Source: Candidatus Eisenbacteria bacterium (GTDB taxonomy: Bacteria; Eisenbacteria; RBG-16-71-46; JACRLI01). Taken from it: a stretch of DNA of 64,000 bases. A program made the translations under genes and the position numbers. Positions 17,559 to 31,214 of this stretch are shown one piece after another. Position 1 is the first letter of the stretch. Every line of letters starts with the position of its first letter. The notes under the pieces were generated by a model, which was given only the letters and a program-made list of their open reading frames with translations, was not told where the DNA came from and did not search any database. Where the stretch lies: contig JACRLI010000006.1 in assembly GCA_016235265.1 (NCBI GenBank), positions 1 to 64,000 of the forward strand, read 5' to 3'.

Positions 17559-17645
17559 GAAGTCCTCGGTTGCGGGTCCGGGCGCGCGCGGTGGCGCGGC
17601 GCCGGGTGGTCCCCCGGGCGGGAAACAGGATCCACGGCGGCGGCC

Positions 17646-18650
<1,005 letters not shown>

Positions 18651-18969
18651 GGGTGGTTCTTTCGTGCCGTGGCCAGTGTCTCAGGGTGAAACATGGGCAT
18701 TGTGGCAGATACGGTGGCGGGGCGTCAATCGGGGCGCGAACGTGGCGTAACATATTGGGACATGGTAGCTTATGAAAGTGGAGCCGACGCCGAGGGCCGA
18801 GGCAAGTGGATGTGATCTATTGAGTTGACCGCGGGAAGCCCGCCGGGCGCCGCGTGGCGGGGGAACACAGGCCACCCGGCCCGGCCGTGGCAGGTTCGGG
18901 CCCTGGTGGGCCCCCGGGGGCACGCTGGCAGCGGGCTGGCAGGTCCCTCGGGGCGCCGGCCGGAGCGCC
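18651..18969. other. Intergenic region between the sigma-54 activator and nuoN
   Basis: No credible coding region here. It spans the upstream region of the activator gene (right-to-left transcription) and the 3' end of the Complex I operon. The stretch 18740-18790 is noticeably AT-richer. On the minus strand, TTTCAT and TATGTT separated by 17 bases in that stretch are a weak promoter candidate for the activator. No strong terminator hairpin with a T-tract is evident after nuoN. Confidence 0.4.
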
Positions 18970-20442
18970 CTACGTCTGCAGCAGCCCCTGCACCGACTGC
19001 AGCGCCATGTCGAACAGGCCCCCGGGCTGGATGCCCATGTAGAGCAGGGCCAGGATGGACGCCAGCATCAGCGCGTTCACCACCGGCTTCGCGGCGGGCA
19101 CGGCGTGGTTCTCGCCGGGCTCCTGCATGTACATGGCCACCACCGGGCGCAGGTAGTAGAACACCGAGATGACACTGTTGAGGACGCCCACGATGGCCAG
19201 GCCCAGGTGGCCGGTCTGCACGGCGGCCTTGAAGATGTAGAACTTGCCCATGAAGCCCGCGGTGGGCGGGATGCCGGCCAGCGAGAACAGGAACACCGCC
19301 ATGGCCAGCGCCAGCCACGGCGAGCGCGACGCCAGCCCGGAGTAGTCGTCAATCAGCACCGCGTCGCCGCCCTTCTGCCGCTCCAGCGCGGTGATCACGG
19401 CGAACGCGCCCAGGTTCATCAGCGCGTAGGGCAGGAAGTAGAACAGCAGCGCGGCGCGGCCGTCATCGCCGCCGGCCACCATGGCCACCAGCAGGTAGCC
19501 GGCGTGGGCGATCGAGGAGTAGGCCAGCATGCGCTTGATGTTCTTCTGCTGGATGGCCACCACGTTGCCCCAGGTCATGGTCAGGATGGCCGCGGCGGCC
19601 AGGAAGCCCGACCACTCCGCGGTGAGCGGGGCGAACGCCACCCAGAACACACGCGCGAAACCGGCGAAGGCGGCGGCCTTCACCCCCGCGGCCATGTAGG
19701 CGGTGACCGAGGCCGGCGCGCCCTCGTACACGTCGGGCGTCCACATGTGGAACGGCACCGCCGCCACCTTGAAGGCGAAGCCGATGCCCACCAGGATCAT
19801 CGCCACCGCCAGGATGGCCGGCTGAGAGGGGTTGCCCGCGATGGCCGCGGCGATCGCGTGCAGCCGCGTGGATCCGGTGGCACCGTAGAGCAGCGCGATG
19901 CCGAACAGCAGGAAGGCAGAGGCAAAGGCGCCCAGCAGGAAGTACTTCAGGGCGGCCTCGGTGGAGTCCATGCGCGAGCGCGCGAAGCCGGCAAGGATGT
20001 AGATGGCCAGCGAGAGCGTCTCCAGGCCGATGAAGGTCAGCACCAGGTCGGTGGAGGAGGCCATCAGCACCGCGCCCAGCGTGGCGAAGACGATCAGCGC
20101 GTAGTACTCGCCGTGGGCCAGCCCGTTGCGCTTCAGGTACGGGATCGAGATGAGCGTGGTGTAGATGCCGGCGGCCAGGACCACCACGCCGAAGAACACG
20201 GTGAAGTCGTCGGTGACGATCATCCGCCGGAAGCCCTCGGAGCGCACGCCCCACTGGCTCACCAGGTCGGCCAGCGCCACGAACATGCCGGCGGCGGCGA
20301 ACCAGCCCACCAGCCCCGAGCGCTCGTCGCGCATGAACGCGGAGAGCAGCATGGCCACCAGGCCCACCACGGTCAGGATCTCCGTGGGCCGCAGCGTCAC
20401 CCAATCCTGGACGGTAAGGGTGAGGTCGAGCGCCGCATTCAT
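18970..20442 (-). CDS. nuoN: NADH-quinone oxidoreductase subunit N
   Basis: This 490-residue antiporter-like membrane subunit of Complex I has about 14 transmembrane helices. The family core is clear: YALIVFATLGAVLMASSTDL, FIGLETLSLAIYILAGF and NIKRMLAYSSIAHAGYLL. Conserved charged residues include the Glu of FIGLETL and the Lys of GFAFKVAAVPFHMWTPD, consistent with a proton channel. It is the last gene of the nuo operon; its ATG overlaps the nuoM stop by 4 bases. Length is normal (E. coli NuoN 485). Confidence 0.97.
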   Translation of the reverse strand: MNAALDLTLTVQDWVTLRPTEILTVVGLVAMLLSAFMRDERSGLVGWFAAAGMFVALADLVSQWGVRSEGFRRMIVTDDFTVFFGVVVLAAGIYTTLISIPYLKRNGLAHGEYYALIVFATLGAVLMASSTDLVLTFIGLETLSLAIYILAGFARSRMDSTEAALKYFLLGAFASAFLLFGIALLYGATGSTRLHAIAAAIAGNPSQPAILAVAMILVGIGFAFKVAAVPFHMWTPDVYEGAPASVTAYMAAGVKAAAFAGFARVFWVAFAPLTAEWSGFLAAAAILTMTWGNVVAIQQKNIKRMLAYSSIAHAGYLLVAMVAGGDDGRAALLFYFLPYALMNLGAFAVITALERQKGGDAVLIDDYSGLASRSPWLALAMAVFLFSLAGIPPTAGFMGKFYIFKAAVQTGHLGLAIVGVLNSVISVFYYLRPVVAMYMQEPGENHAVPAAKPVVNALMLASILALLYMGIQPGGLFDMALQSVQGLLQT

Positions 20443-21965
20443 CGCGTCACCTCCGCGGCGGGCGGGCGGGCCATGGTCACCTCGGAGGCGCGCCCCTGGA
20501 AGTCACGCAGCAGCAGGTTCACGCTCGGCTCCATCCGGCTCAGCACGGGCTTGGGGTAGATGCCCATCCAGAAGATCAGCACCAGCAGCGGGATCAGCAC
20601 CCACTTCTCGCGGGTGTTGATGTCCTTGAGCTCCTGGTTCTTCGGGTTCTCCAGCTTGCCGAAGATGGCGCGCTGGAACATCCACAGCATGTACACGGCG
20701 CTCAGGATCACCCCGGTGGAGGCGAACACGGTGATCCAGCGGTGCTTCTCGAACGCGCCCACCAGCACCAGGAACTCGCCCACGAAGCCGTTGGTGCCCG
20801 GCAGTCCCACCGAGGAGAGCATCACCACCATGAACATCGCGGAGTAGATGGGCTGCGCCTTCCACAGCCCGCCGAACTCCGAGATCATGCGCGTGTGCCG
20901 GCGCTCGTAGATCATGCCCACCAGCAGGAACAGCGCCCCGGTGCTCACGCCGTGGTTGAGCATCTGCATCAGCGAGCCCTGCAGGCCCTGGGTGTTCAGC
21001 GCGAACATGCCCAGCACGCAGAAGCCCAGGTGGCTCACCGAGGAGTAGGCCACCAGCTTCTTGAGGTCGGGCTGCACCATGGCCACCATGGCCCCGTAGA
21101 TGATCCCGATCACCGAGAGCACCAGCACCATGGGCATGAACTGCAGCGTGGCGTGCGGGAACAGCGGCATGGCGAAGCGCAGCATGCCGTAGGTGCCCAT
21201 CTTCAGCAGCACCCCGGCCAGGATCACCGAGCCCGCCGTGGGGGCCTCCACGTGGGCGTCGGGCAGCCACGTGTGGAACGGGAACATCGGCACCTTGATG
21301 GCAAAGGCCACGAAGAAGGCCAGGAACAGCCACGCCTCCATGGAGGCCCCGAAGCGCGTTCCGTACAGCGCCAGCAGGTCGGTGGTGTACGTCCCGGTCT
21401 GCGCGTGGTGGTGGAAGTACAGGACCAGGATGGCGACCAGCATCAGGACGCTGCCCGCCATGGTGTACAGGAAGAACTTCACCGCCGCGTAGATGCGCCG
21501 CTCGCCGCCCCACACCCCGATGAGCAGGTACATCGGGATCAGCATCGCCTCCCAGAACAGGTAGAACAGCACCAGGTCCAGGGACACGAACACGCCCAGC
21601 ATGCCCGTCTCGAGCATGAGCAGCGAGATCATGTACTCCTTGATCTTCTTGTGGACGGAGGTCCACGAGCTGAGGATCGCCAGCGAGGTGAGCAGCGTGG
21701 TCAGCAGCAGCAGGAACAGGGTGATGCCGTCCACACCCAGGTGGTAGGACGCGCCCAGCTTCCCCAGCCACGGGAGGCGTTCCTCGAGCTGCATCCGGGC
21801 CTCGCCGGTGCGGAACAACTGCAGCACGCGCACCGACACCAGCAGGTCCGCGACGCTCACCAGCATCGCGAACCACTTGATGCCCTCCTCGTTGCGGCGT
21901 GGCCAGGCCAGCAGCGCCAGCGCGCCCGCAGTGGGAAGGAAGACCAGCAGACTCAGGATACCCAT
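20439..21965 (-). CDS. nuoM: NADH-quinone oxidoreductase subunit M
   Basis: This 508-residue multi-pass antiporter-like subunit forms part of the proton-pumping arm of Complex I. The diagnostic segments are FYLFWEAMLIPMYLLIGVWG with the channel Glu, and AIKVPMFPFHTWLPDAHVEA with the channel Lys. VAYSSVSHLGFCVLGMF follows. The N-terminus MGILSLLVFLPTAGALALLA is a transmembrane helix, not a cleaved signal. Length equals E. coli NuoM (509). Its stop overlaps nuoN; 12 bases separate it from nuoL. Confidence 0.97.
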   Translation of the reverse strand: MGILSLLVFLPTAGALALLAWPRRNEEGIKWFAMLVSVADLLVSVRVLQLFRTGEARMQLEERLPWLGKLGASYHLGVDGITLFLLLLTTLLTSLAILSSWTSVHKKIKEYMISLLMLETGMLGVFVSLDLVLFYLFWEAMLIPMYLLIGVWGGERRIYAAVKFFLYTMAGSVLMLVAILVLYFHHHAQTGTYTTDLLALYGTRFGASMEAWLFLAFFVAFAIKVPMFPFHTWLPDAHVEAPTAGSVILAGVLLKMGTYGMLRFAMPLFPHATLQFMPMVLVLSVIGIIYGAMVAMVQPDLKKLVAYSSVSHLGFCVLGMFALNTQGLQGSLMQMLNHGVSTGALFLLVGMIYERRHTRMISEFGGLWKAQPIYSAMFMVVMLSSVGLPGTNGFVGEFLVLVGAFEKHRWITVFASTGVILSAVYMLWMFQRAIFGKLENPKNQELKDINTREKWVLIPLLVLIFWMGIYPKPVLSRMEPSVNLLLRDFQGRASEVTMARPPAAEVTR

Positions 21966-21977
21966 CGCAGCCCGCCC

Positions 21978-23927
<1,950 letters not shown>

Positions 23928-23930
23928 GTC

Positions 23931-24232
23931 TTACCCCCGCAGCAGATCGACCTGGTCGATGTCCACCGACTCGTGATGCCGGAAGATCGAGATGATGATG
24001 GCCAGGCCCACCGCCACCTCCGCCGCCGCCACCGTCATCACGAAGAACACCACGACCTGGCCGTCCAGCGAGCGCATGTTGCGCGCGAAGGCCACGAACG
24101 CCAGGTTGGCCGCGTTCATCATCAGCTCGATGCACATGAAGATGACGATCGCGTTGCGACGGACCAGCACGCCGGTCACCCCGAGACAGAACAGGGCGGT
24201 GCTGACCCACAGGTAGTTGGAGATCGGGACCA

Positions 24233-24233
<1 letters not shown>
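23931..24233 (-). CDS. nuoK: NADH-quinone oxidoreductase subunit K
   Basis: This 100-residue, three-helix subunit of the Complex I membrane arm has both conserved buried glutamates, in [18 protein letters not shown] and in [17 protein letters not shown]. Start [15 protein letters not shown] is chosen because its ATG shares one base with the nuoJ stop (TGATG), a coupled arrangement; longer in-frame extensions overlap nuoJ completely. Length is exactly typical. Confidence 0.97.
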
Positions 24234-24754
<521 letters not shown>

Positions 24755-24756
24755 CT

Positions 24757-25734
24757 CTACCTCCCGATCCAGGTCATCACCACGGCGGTGACGACGATGT
24801 TGAACAGGGACAGGGGCAGCAGGACCTTCCACCCGAACGCCATGAGCTGGTCGTAGCGCAGGCGCGGGAAGGTCCAGCGGAGCCAGATGAACACGAAGAT
24901 CAGCGCCGCCACCTTGAGGCAGAACCACACGTACGGCGGCAGGAACGGGCCCTGCCAGCCGCCCAGGAACAGCGTGGTCATCATGGCGCACGCGGTGATC
25001 ATGGCGGCGTACTCGCCGAGGAAGAAGAACGCCCACTTCATGCTGCTGTACTCGGTGTGGAAGCCGGCCACCAGTTCGGACTCGGCCTCGGGCAGGTCGA
25101 AGGGCGCGCGGTTGGTCTCGGCCACCGCGCAGGCCAGGAACAGCAGGAAGCCCAGCGGCTGCCACACGATGTTCCACATGTGCGCCTGGCCGTTCACGAT
25201 GTCCACCAGCGAGAGGCTGCCGGAGCCCATCAGCACGCCCATGACCGCGAGCCCCATGGAGAGCTCGTAGCTGATCATCTGCGCGGTGGCCCGCAGCCCG
25301 CCCAGCACCGAGTACTTGCTGTTGGACGACCAGCCCGCCAGCACGATGGCGTACACCGACAGCGACGTGAACGCAAACACGTACAGCACTCCCACGTTCA
25401 GGTCGGCGATCCGCCCGCCCGGGCCGCTGGAGAACGGGATCACCGCGAACGAGGACATGGCCGGGATCACCGCGATCATGGGTGCGATGTGGAACAGGAT
25501 CTTGCGCGACTCGGTGGGGGTCACGTCCTCCTTGAGGAACAGCTTCAGCACGTCGGCGATGGTCTGCAGGAGGCCGAACGGGCCCACGCGCTCGGGCCCG
25601 ATGCGCAGCTGGATGTGCCCGGCGATCTTGCGCTCCGCCCACACCAGGTACGTCACGGCGCCCAGGAACGTGCCGATCACGATCGCGCCCCGCAGGAACG
25701 ACTGCAGCACCACGTTGAGGATGTCCGGCGTCAT
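24757..25734 (-). CDS. nuoH: NADH-quinone oxidoreductase subunit H
   Basis: This 325-residue subunit, with about 8 helices, joins the membrane and peripheral arms and forms part of the quinone chamber. Signature motifs include [25 protein letters not shown]-type loops replaced here by [19 protein letters not shown], and [20 protein letters not shown], the classic NuoH/ND1 quinone-site loop. [15 protein letters not shown] near the C-terminus is also diagnostic. Its ATG overlaps the nuoG stop (ATGA). Length matches E. coli NuoH (325). Confidence 0.97.
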   Translation of the reverse strand: MTPDILNVVLQSFLRGAIVIGTFLGAVTYLVWAERKIAGHIQLRIGPERVGPFGLLQTIADVLKLFLKEDVTPTESRKILFHIAPMIAVIPAMSSFAVIPFSSGPGGRIADLNVGVLYVFAFTSLSVYAIVLAGWSSNSKYSVLGGLRATAQMISYELSMGLAVMGVLMGSGSLSLVDIVNGQAHMWNIVWQPLGFLLFLACAVAETNRAPFDLPEAESELVAGFHTEYSSMKWAFFFLGEYAAMITACAMMTTLFLGGWQGPFLPPYVWFCLKVAALIFVFIWLRWTFPRLRYDQLMAFGWKVLLPLSLFNIVVTAVVMTWIGR

Positions 25735-28250
25735 GACGAGTGCACCGAGGCCCCCAGCGGGACCAGCTTGAGGTCGGCGTGGGCGGCGCCGGGGCCCAGG
25801 ATGCGGTTGGCCTCCGCGCCGGCGAAATGGTCGGGGAAGAACGCAACCCCCGGCGCGGACGGGCCGCCCACCTTCACGCGCACCTCCAGGCGGGTGCCCG
25901 GGGCCTCCAGCTGCGCCAGGTCGCCCTCGTCCAGCCCCAGGCGGGCCGCGTCCTCGGCGGACACATGCAGCACCGGCGAAGGCAGCAGGCCGGTGAGCAC
26001 CGGGTCGTGGCGCGTCAGGGTGCCGTGGTGGAAGATCGAGTTGCCGGCCTCGACGCGCAACAGGCCCGCGGCGGGTGCGGCCACCGCCCGGCCCTCGGGC
26101 ACCGGCGCGAAGACCGGCGCCGCGGCGCCCTCCAGGGTCCAGCACGGCGCGGCCGGGCCCACGCGGCGGCCCAGCCCGGAGTAGAGCTTCACCCCGGTGC
26201 GGATCTCCTCCTGCACCGCCCGCACGTCGGCGTAGTTCCAGGCCGTGCCCGCGGCGGCCGCCAGGCGCTCGAGGATGCGCCAGTCCGGCATCGCCTCGCC
26301 CGGCGCGGGAGCCGCGGCGCGCAGCGCCTGGATGCGGCGCTCGGCGCTGGTCATCGAGCCGTCCGACTCGGCGTAGGAGCAGGCCGGGAGCGTGAGGTGG
26401 GCGGCCCCGGTGGCCTCGGTGTCGAAGAGCTCCAGGACCAGCACGAAATCCACCTTGCGCAGCGCGGCCTCGGCCAGCTTGCGGTCCGGGAAGTGACTCA
26501 GCGGGTTGGCGCCGGCCAGCACCAGCACCCCGACCTCGCCGGCGGCGGCGCGCTTCAGGATCTCGGCGGTGTTCCAGCCGGCCTTCGGGGCGGCGGCGTA
26601 GCCGGGGCCCAGGTCGGGCAGCACGCCGAGGTCCATCGCACCCTGGGTGTTGGCGCGGTCCCACAGCGGCGTGAGCGCGGCGCCGGCCAGCAGCGCGATG
26701 TCCGAGAGGGCGGCCACCAGGGCCTCGGCCTCGGCGCTCGCGAACACGCGCGAGCCGAACAGCAGCACCCGCGGCCCGGCGGCGAAGAACGTGGCGGCGG
26801 CGAGCTCGAAGGCCTCGCGCGCGAGGCCGCTGCCGGAGGCCACGGACTCCCACGTCCACGCGTCGCACAACTTCGCCGCGGCCTCGCGGTGCGCGGCGGC
26901 GGCGGCGGGGTGCGCGGCCACGGCCTTGAGCAGGCCGCGTGCGGCGGCCAGCTCGGCGCCCGAACGATACGTGAGCGTGGACGCCGCGGCCTTCAGGCGG
27001 TCCACGCGGCGAGAGTGCGCCACCACCAGCGGCAGGTTCCGGTAGTTGAGCTCGCGCAGCACGCTGGTGCCGTAGAGCGGCTGCTCCTCGCACAGGTCTT
27101 CGCCGAAGCTCAAGACCGCGCCCGCGGTCTCCAGCGCGGAGGCCGGGGCGGGCGGGAACGCGGCCAGCCGGCGCAAGGTCGCCCCGGAGAGCGGGGCGCG
27201 CGCGGACATGCGGTGGTCCACGTGCGGCGAGCCCAGCACCTCGCGGAAGAGCTTCTGGAACAGGTACAGATCCTCGTTGGAGAGCCGGGCCCCCGCGAGG
27301 CCGGCCACGGCCTTGCCGGCGCGCTTCGCGGCCTCCACGGCCTTCGCCCATGCGTCCAGCGCCGCGCTCCACTCCACCCGGCCGGTGGTCCCGTCGCGCC
27401 GCGCCTTCGGGTGCTGCAGGCGGTCCGCCGCGCTGATGAACTCGTAGCCGAAGCGGCCGCGCGCGCACAGGAAGTCGCGGTTCACGCCGTGCGAGCGCTT
27501 GGCCCGCGCGCGCACCACCTTCGAGCCGTGCCGGCCCAGGTGGTAGGTGCAGCCGTTGGAGCAGTAGGTGCAGACAGTCTCCACCTGCTTCAGCTCCCAG
27601 GGCCGGGAACGGAACCGGAACGGTCGGCTGGTGAGCGCGCCCACCGGGCAGACCTCGATGCAGTTGCCGCACTGCTGGCACTCGAGCGGGCCGCCGCCCA
27701 GGGAGCTGATGCGGCTCTGGTACCCGCGCTCCTCGATGGCCAGCGCGGTGTCGCCCATGATGTCCTTGCAGTAGCGCACGCAGCGCGCGCACACGATGCA
27801 GCGGTTGCGGTCCAGCACCACGACGGGGCCGAGGTCCACCTGGTCGAAGGCGCGCTTCATCTCGCCGAAGCGGGAGCCGGTGATGCCGTGGTCGTAGCTG
27901 GTGTCCTGCAGGTCGCACTCGCCGCCCTCGTCGCACACCGGGCAGTCCAGCGGGTGGTTCACCAGCAGGTACTCCATGATGCCGGTCCGGGCCTGCACCG
28001 CCATGGGGCTCTGGGTGCGGATCTGCATGCCCTCGGTCACCGTCTCGGTGCACGCCGGGATGGGCTTGCCCACGCCGACCTTCTCCACCAGGCACATGCG
28101 GCACGCGCCCAGCGGCTTCAGCCGGTGGTGCGAGCAGAAGATGGGGATGACGATGCCCAGCTGGCGCGCCGCCTCGGTGACCAGCGTGCCCTCGGGCACG
28201 GTCACCGCGCGCTCGTCGATGTTGAGGGTGATCATCTTGGGGTCGGGCAT
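25731..28250 (-). CDS. nuoG: NADH-quinone oxidoreductase subunit G
   Basis: This 839-residue iron-sulfur subunit of the peripheral arm has an N-terminal ferredoxin-like domain. It carries FCSHHRLKPLGACRMCLVE (2Fe-2S), HPLDCPVCDEGGECDLQD (N5) and the N4 pairs CIVCARCVRYC and CQQCGNCIEVCPVGALTSR. The molybdopterin-oxidoreductase-like body follows, with an extra 4Fe-4S (N7) motif VCTYCSNGCTYHL and a distant FLCARG, as in E. coli and Thermus. The Mo-cofactor fold is vestigial. The middle is Ala-rich. The ATG follows GAGGATGCC. Confidence 0.96.
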   Translation of the reverse strand: MPDPKMITLNIDERAVTVPEGTLVTEAARQLGIVIPIFCSHHRLKPLGACRMCLVEKVGVGKPIPACTETVTEGMQIRTQSPMAVQARTGIMEYLLVNHPLDCPVCDEGGECDLQDTSYDHGITGSRFGEMKRAFDQVDLGPVVVLDRNRCIVCARCVRYCKDIMGDTALAIEERGYQSRISSLGGGPLECQQCGNCIEVCPVGALTSRPFRFRSRPWELKQVETVCTYCSNGCTYHLGRHGSKVVRARAKRSHGVNRDFLCARGRFGYEFISAADRLQHPKARRDGTTGRVEWSAALDAWAKAVEAAKRAGKAVAGLAGARLSNEDLYLFQKLFREVLGSPHVDHRMSARAPLSGATLRRLAAFPPAPASALETAGAVLSFGEDLCEEQPLYGTSVLRELNYRNLPLVVAHSRRVDRLKAAASTLTYRSGAELAAARGLLKAVAAHPAAAAAHREAAAKLCDAWTWESVASGSGLAREAFELAAATFFAAGPRVLLFGSRVFASAEAEALVAALSDIALLAGAALTPLWDRANTQGAMDLGVLPDLGPGYAAAPKAGWNTAEILKRAAAGEVGVLVLAGANPLSHFPDRKLAEAALRKVDFVLVLELFDTEATGAAHLTLPACSYAESDGSMTSAERRIQALRAAAPAPGEAMPDWRILERLAAAAGTAWNYADVRAVQEEIRTGVKLYSGLGRRVGPAAPCWTLEGAAAPVFAPVPEGRAVAAPAAGLLRVEAGNSIFHHGTLTRHDPVLTGLLPSPVLHVSAEDAARLGLDEGDLAQLEAPGTRLEVRVKVGGPSAPGVAFFPDHFAGAEANRILGPGAAHADLKLVPLGASVHSS

Positions 28251-28258
28251 GGCATCCT

Positions 28259-29554
28259 CTACCGGGATCCCGCCAGGGCCGCGTCGCGGACGACGCAGCG
28301 CTTCTCGCGGATGTGGGCCTCGTACTCCTCGCGGAACGTGCGCACCGAGCTCTCCACCGGCATGGCCGCCGCGTCGCCCAGCGCGCAGAAGCTGCGCCCC
28401 AGCAACGTGCCGCACAGGTCCAGCAGCAGGTCCAGGTCGCCCGGCTGGCCCATGCCGTGCTCGATCCGGTCCAGGATCTTCTCCATCCAGTAGGTACCCT
28501 CGCGGCACGGGGTGCACTTGCCGCACGACTCGTGGCGGTAGAACCGGATCAGGTTGAGCGTGGCGCGCACCATGCACATGCGCTGGCTCATCACGATCAC
28601 CCCGGCGGAGCCCAGCATGGAGCCCGCGGCCTGCACCGACTCGAAGTCCAGGGCGATATCCACCTTCGAGGCGTCCAGCACCGGCACGGACGAGCCTCCG
28701 GGGATCACCGCGCGCAGTTCGTGGCCGTCGCGCATCCCGCCGCATACGTCGTAGATCAGCGTCTTCAGCGAGGTGCCCAGGGGCAGCTCGTAGTTGCCGG
28801 GGCGTTTCACCGGACCGCTGACCGAGAAGATCTTGGTGCCGGGGCTCTTCTCGGTGCCGAACTTGCGGAACGCCGCGGGGCCCTGGCCCACGATGAACGG
28901 GACACAGCAGATGGTCTCGACGTTGTTGACCACCGTCGGGCCGCCGTACAGCCCCTTCACCGCCGGGAACGGCGGCTTCAGGCGAGGCTGGCCGCGGTAG
29001 CCCTCCAGCGAGTCCAGCAGCGCGGTCTCCTCGCCGCAGATGTAGGCGCCGGCGCCGCGGTGCACCACCAGTTCCAGGTCGTAGCCCGAACCGAAGATGT
29101 TTCTGCCGAAGTAGCCCCTGGCGTACGCCTCGGCCAGCGCCTCCTCCAGGATCTGCGCCTGCTGCACGAATTCGCCGCGGATGTAGATGAACGCCAGGTG
29201 CGCGCCGATGGCGTAGGCCGCGAGATGGATGCCCTCGAACAGCATGTGCGGGCACTTTTCCATGAGCTCGCGGTCCTTGAAGGTGCCCGGCTCGCTCTCG
29301 TCGGCGTTGACCACCAGGTACCTGGGGTCGGCGGAGACCTTGGGCACGAAGCCCCACTTCATGCCGGCCGGGAACCCCGCGCCGCCGCGGCCGCGCAGGC
29401 CGGACTGCTTCACCTTCTCGATGATCTCGTCCGGTGCCACCTTCGAGGTGAGCATCTGCCGCGCGACCTGGTAGCCGCCCACGTCCGCGGCCTCGTAGCC
29501 GGCCAGCGCCCGCAGCCCGGGCTTGTGGAAGTGCTTGAAGAGAATGTCGTTCAT
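28259..29554 (-). CDS. nuoF: NADH-quinone oxidoreductase subunit F
   Basis: This 431-residue FMN- and NADH-binding subunit passes electrons from NADH to the Fe-S chain. The glycine-rich NADH site is GLRGRGGAGFPAGMKW, the FMN site includes YLVVNADESEPGTFKDRE and AYICGEETALLDSLEG, and the N3 4Fe-4S cluster is in ESCGKCTPCREGT with a further Cys in LGRSFCALGD. All expected ligands are present. Start overlaps the nuoE stop (ATGA). Together with NuoE and NuoG this is a complete NADH module. Confidence 0.98.
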   Translation of the reverse strand: MNDILFKHFHKPGLRALAGYEAADVGGYQVARQMLTSKVAPDEIIEKVKQSGLRGRGGAGFPAGMKWGFVPKVSADPRYLVVNADESEPGTFKDRELMEKCPHMLFEGIHLAAYAIGAHLAFIYIRGEFVQQAQILEEALAEAYARGYFGRNIFGSGYDLELVVHRGAGAYICGEETALLDSLEGYRGQPRLKPPFPAVKGLYGGPTVVNNVETICCVPFIVGQGPAAFRKFGTEKSPGTKIFSVSGPVKRPGNYELPLGTSLKTLIYDVCGGMRDGHELRAVIPGGSSVPVLDASKVDIALDFESVQAAGSMLGSAGVIVMSQRMCMVRATLNLIRFYRHESCGKCTPCREGTYWMEKILDRIEHGMGQPGDLDLLLDLCGTLLGRSFCALGDAAAMPVESSVRTFREEYEAHIREKRCVVRDAALAGSR

Positions 29555-30024
29555 GGCAGCGAGTCCAGGATCCGGTCGAGCGCCTGGATGGTCAGGTTCT
29601 CGTGGTACACGCCGTTGATCTGCACCGCGGGGCCGGTGCCGCAGGAGGCCAGGCACTCCACGTTGCGCAGGGTGAAGCGACCGTCCGGGGTGGTCTCGCC
29701 GGGCTGGATGCCCAGCCGCTTGCGCAGGTGGCTGGCGATGTCGTCCGCGCCCATCAGCGCGCACGAGAGCGTCCGGCACACCTCCACCACGTACCTGCCG
29801 ACCGGCTGGCGGTGGAACATGGTGTAGAAGCTCACCACGCCGGACACCTCCTCGGCGTGCAGGTCCAGCAGCTTTGCCACCAGCGCCTCGGCCTCCTCGG
29901 AGACGTACCCGAACTCGCGCTGCGCCACGTACAGCACCGGCAGCACCGCCGACCGCTTGCGCGGGTACTTCGCGATGATCCGCCGGCACTCTTCCAGCGC
30001 CGCGGGCTTGAACTCGAGGGCCAT
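29551..30024 (-). CDS. nuoE: NADH-quinone oxidoreductase subunit E
   Basis: This 157-residue thioredoxin-like 2Fe-2S protein holds cluster N1a. Ligands are VCRTLSC (Cys-x4-Cys) near 83-88 and ECLASCGTGP (Cys-x3-Cys) near 124-128. The N-terminal helices (RRIIAKYPRKRSAVLPVLYV) and VSFYTMFHRQPVGRY are typical. Its start shares a base with the nuoD stop (TGATG). Confidence 0.97.
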   Translation of the reverse strand: MALEFKPAALEECRRIIAKYPRKRSAVLPVLYVAQREFGYVSEEAEALVAKLLDLHAEEVSGVVSFYTMFHRQPVGRYVVEVCRTLSCALMGADDIASHLRKRLGIQPGETTPDGRFTLRNVECLASCGTGPAVQINGVYHENLTIQALDRILDSLP

Positions 30025-31214
30025 CAGCGGTCCACCTCCCCCAGCACGATGTCGATGGAGCCGATGGCGGCGACCACGTCGGCCACCAGGCGGCCCTCGC
30101 ACATGGCGGCCAGCGACTGGAGATTCACGAAGGAGGGGCCGCGCACGTGCACGCGGTACGGGTTGGGACCGCCGTCGCTGCAGAGGTAGTAGCCCAGCTC
30201 CCCCTTGGGCGCCTCCACGGCCTGGTACACCTCGCCCGGCGGCGGGCGGAAGCCCTCGGTCACCAGGCGGAAGTGCTGGATCAGCGCCTCCATGCTGGAG
30301 TGCACGTCCTCGCGCGGCGGCAGCACGTACTTCGAGTCGGGCGAGCGGTACGGGCCGGCGGGCATCTTCGCGATCGCCTGCTGGCAGATCCGCACGCTCT
30401 GGCGCATCTCCTCGAGACGCACCACGTACCGGTCGAACACGTCGCCGCCGGTGGCCGTGGGCACCTCGAAGTCGAAGTGGTCGTACGAGGAGTACGGCCG
30501 CGCCTTGCGCAGGTCCCACTTCACGCCGGCGGCACGCAGCAGCGGGCCGGTGACGCTCAGGTCCTTCAGCTGCGCGGCGGTGAGCACGCCCACGCCCTTG
30601 GTGCGACGCAGCCAGATGGGGTTCTTCGTGAGCAGCGTCTCGTACTGGACGATGTGCCCGGGCATCTCGTCCACGAACTGCCTGGCGGCCTCCAGGAAGC
30701 CCCCGGGCATGTCCAGCATCACGCCGCCGATGCGCACGAAGCTGGCGGTGAGACGGGCGCCGCAGATCATCTCCTGGAGCAGCAGGAACTTCTCGCGCTC
30801 GCGGAAGCAGTACAGGAACACCGTCTGCGCACCCATGTCCATGGCGTGGGTGCCCAGCCACACCAGGTGGCTGGCGATGCGCGTCATCTCGGTGAGCAGC
30901 ACGCGGATGTACTGCGCCCGCAGCGGCACCTCGATGCCGCACAGCTTTTCCACCGCCAGGCAGTAGCCCAGGTTGTTGGAGATGGGCGCGAGGTAGTCCA
31001 TCCGGTCGGTGGTGGGGATGAACTTGTAGTAGTTCTTGCTCTCCCCCTGCTTCTCCATGCCGGTGTGCAGGTAGCCCACGTGGGGCGTGCAGCGGACCAC
31101 GGTCTCGCCGTCCAGGTCGAGCACCAGCCGGAGCACCCCGTGCGTGGACGGGTGCTGCGGGCCCATGTTGAGGGTCATGGTCTCGGTGTGGAGACTGGCG
31201 ACGTCAGTAGGCAT
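30024..31214 (-). CDS. nuoD: NADH-quinone oxidoreductase subunit D
   Basis: This 396-residue 49-kDa-type subunit lines the quinone site with NuoB and NuoH. The hydrogenase-derived fold shows NMGPQHPSTHGVLRLVLDLD with the quinone-site His pair, VGYLHTGMEKQGESK, and the C-terminal PKGELGYYLCSDGG and GSIDIVLGEVDR. NuoC and NuoD are separate genes here, not fused as in E. coli. The ATG overlaps nuoC by 11 bases. Confidence 0.98.
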   Translation of the reverse strand: MPTDVASLHTETMTLNMGPQHPSTHGVLRLVLDLDGETVVRCTPHVGYLHTGMEKQGESKNYYKFIPTTDRMDYLAPISNNLGYCLAVEKLCGIEVPLRAQYIRVLLTEMTRIASHLVWLGTHAMDMGAQTVFLYCFREREKFLLLQEMICGARLTASFVRIGGVMLDMPGGFLEAARQFVDEMPGHIVQYETLLTKNPIWLRRTKGVGVLTAAQLKDLSVTGPLLRAAGVKWDLRKARPYSSYDHFDFEVPTATGGDVFDRYVVRLEEMRQSVRICQQAIAKMPAGPYRSPDSKYVLPPREDVHSSMEALIQHFRLVTEGFRPPPGEVYQAVEAPKGELGYYLCSDGGPNPYRVHVRGPSFVNLQSLAAMCEGRLVADVVAAIGSIDIVLGEVDR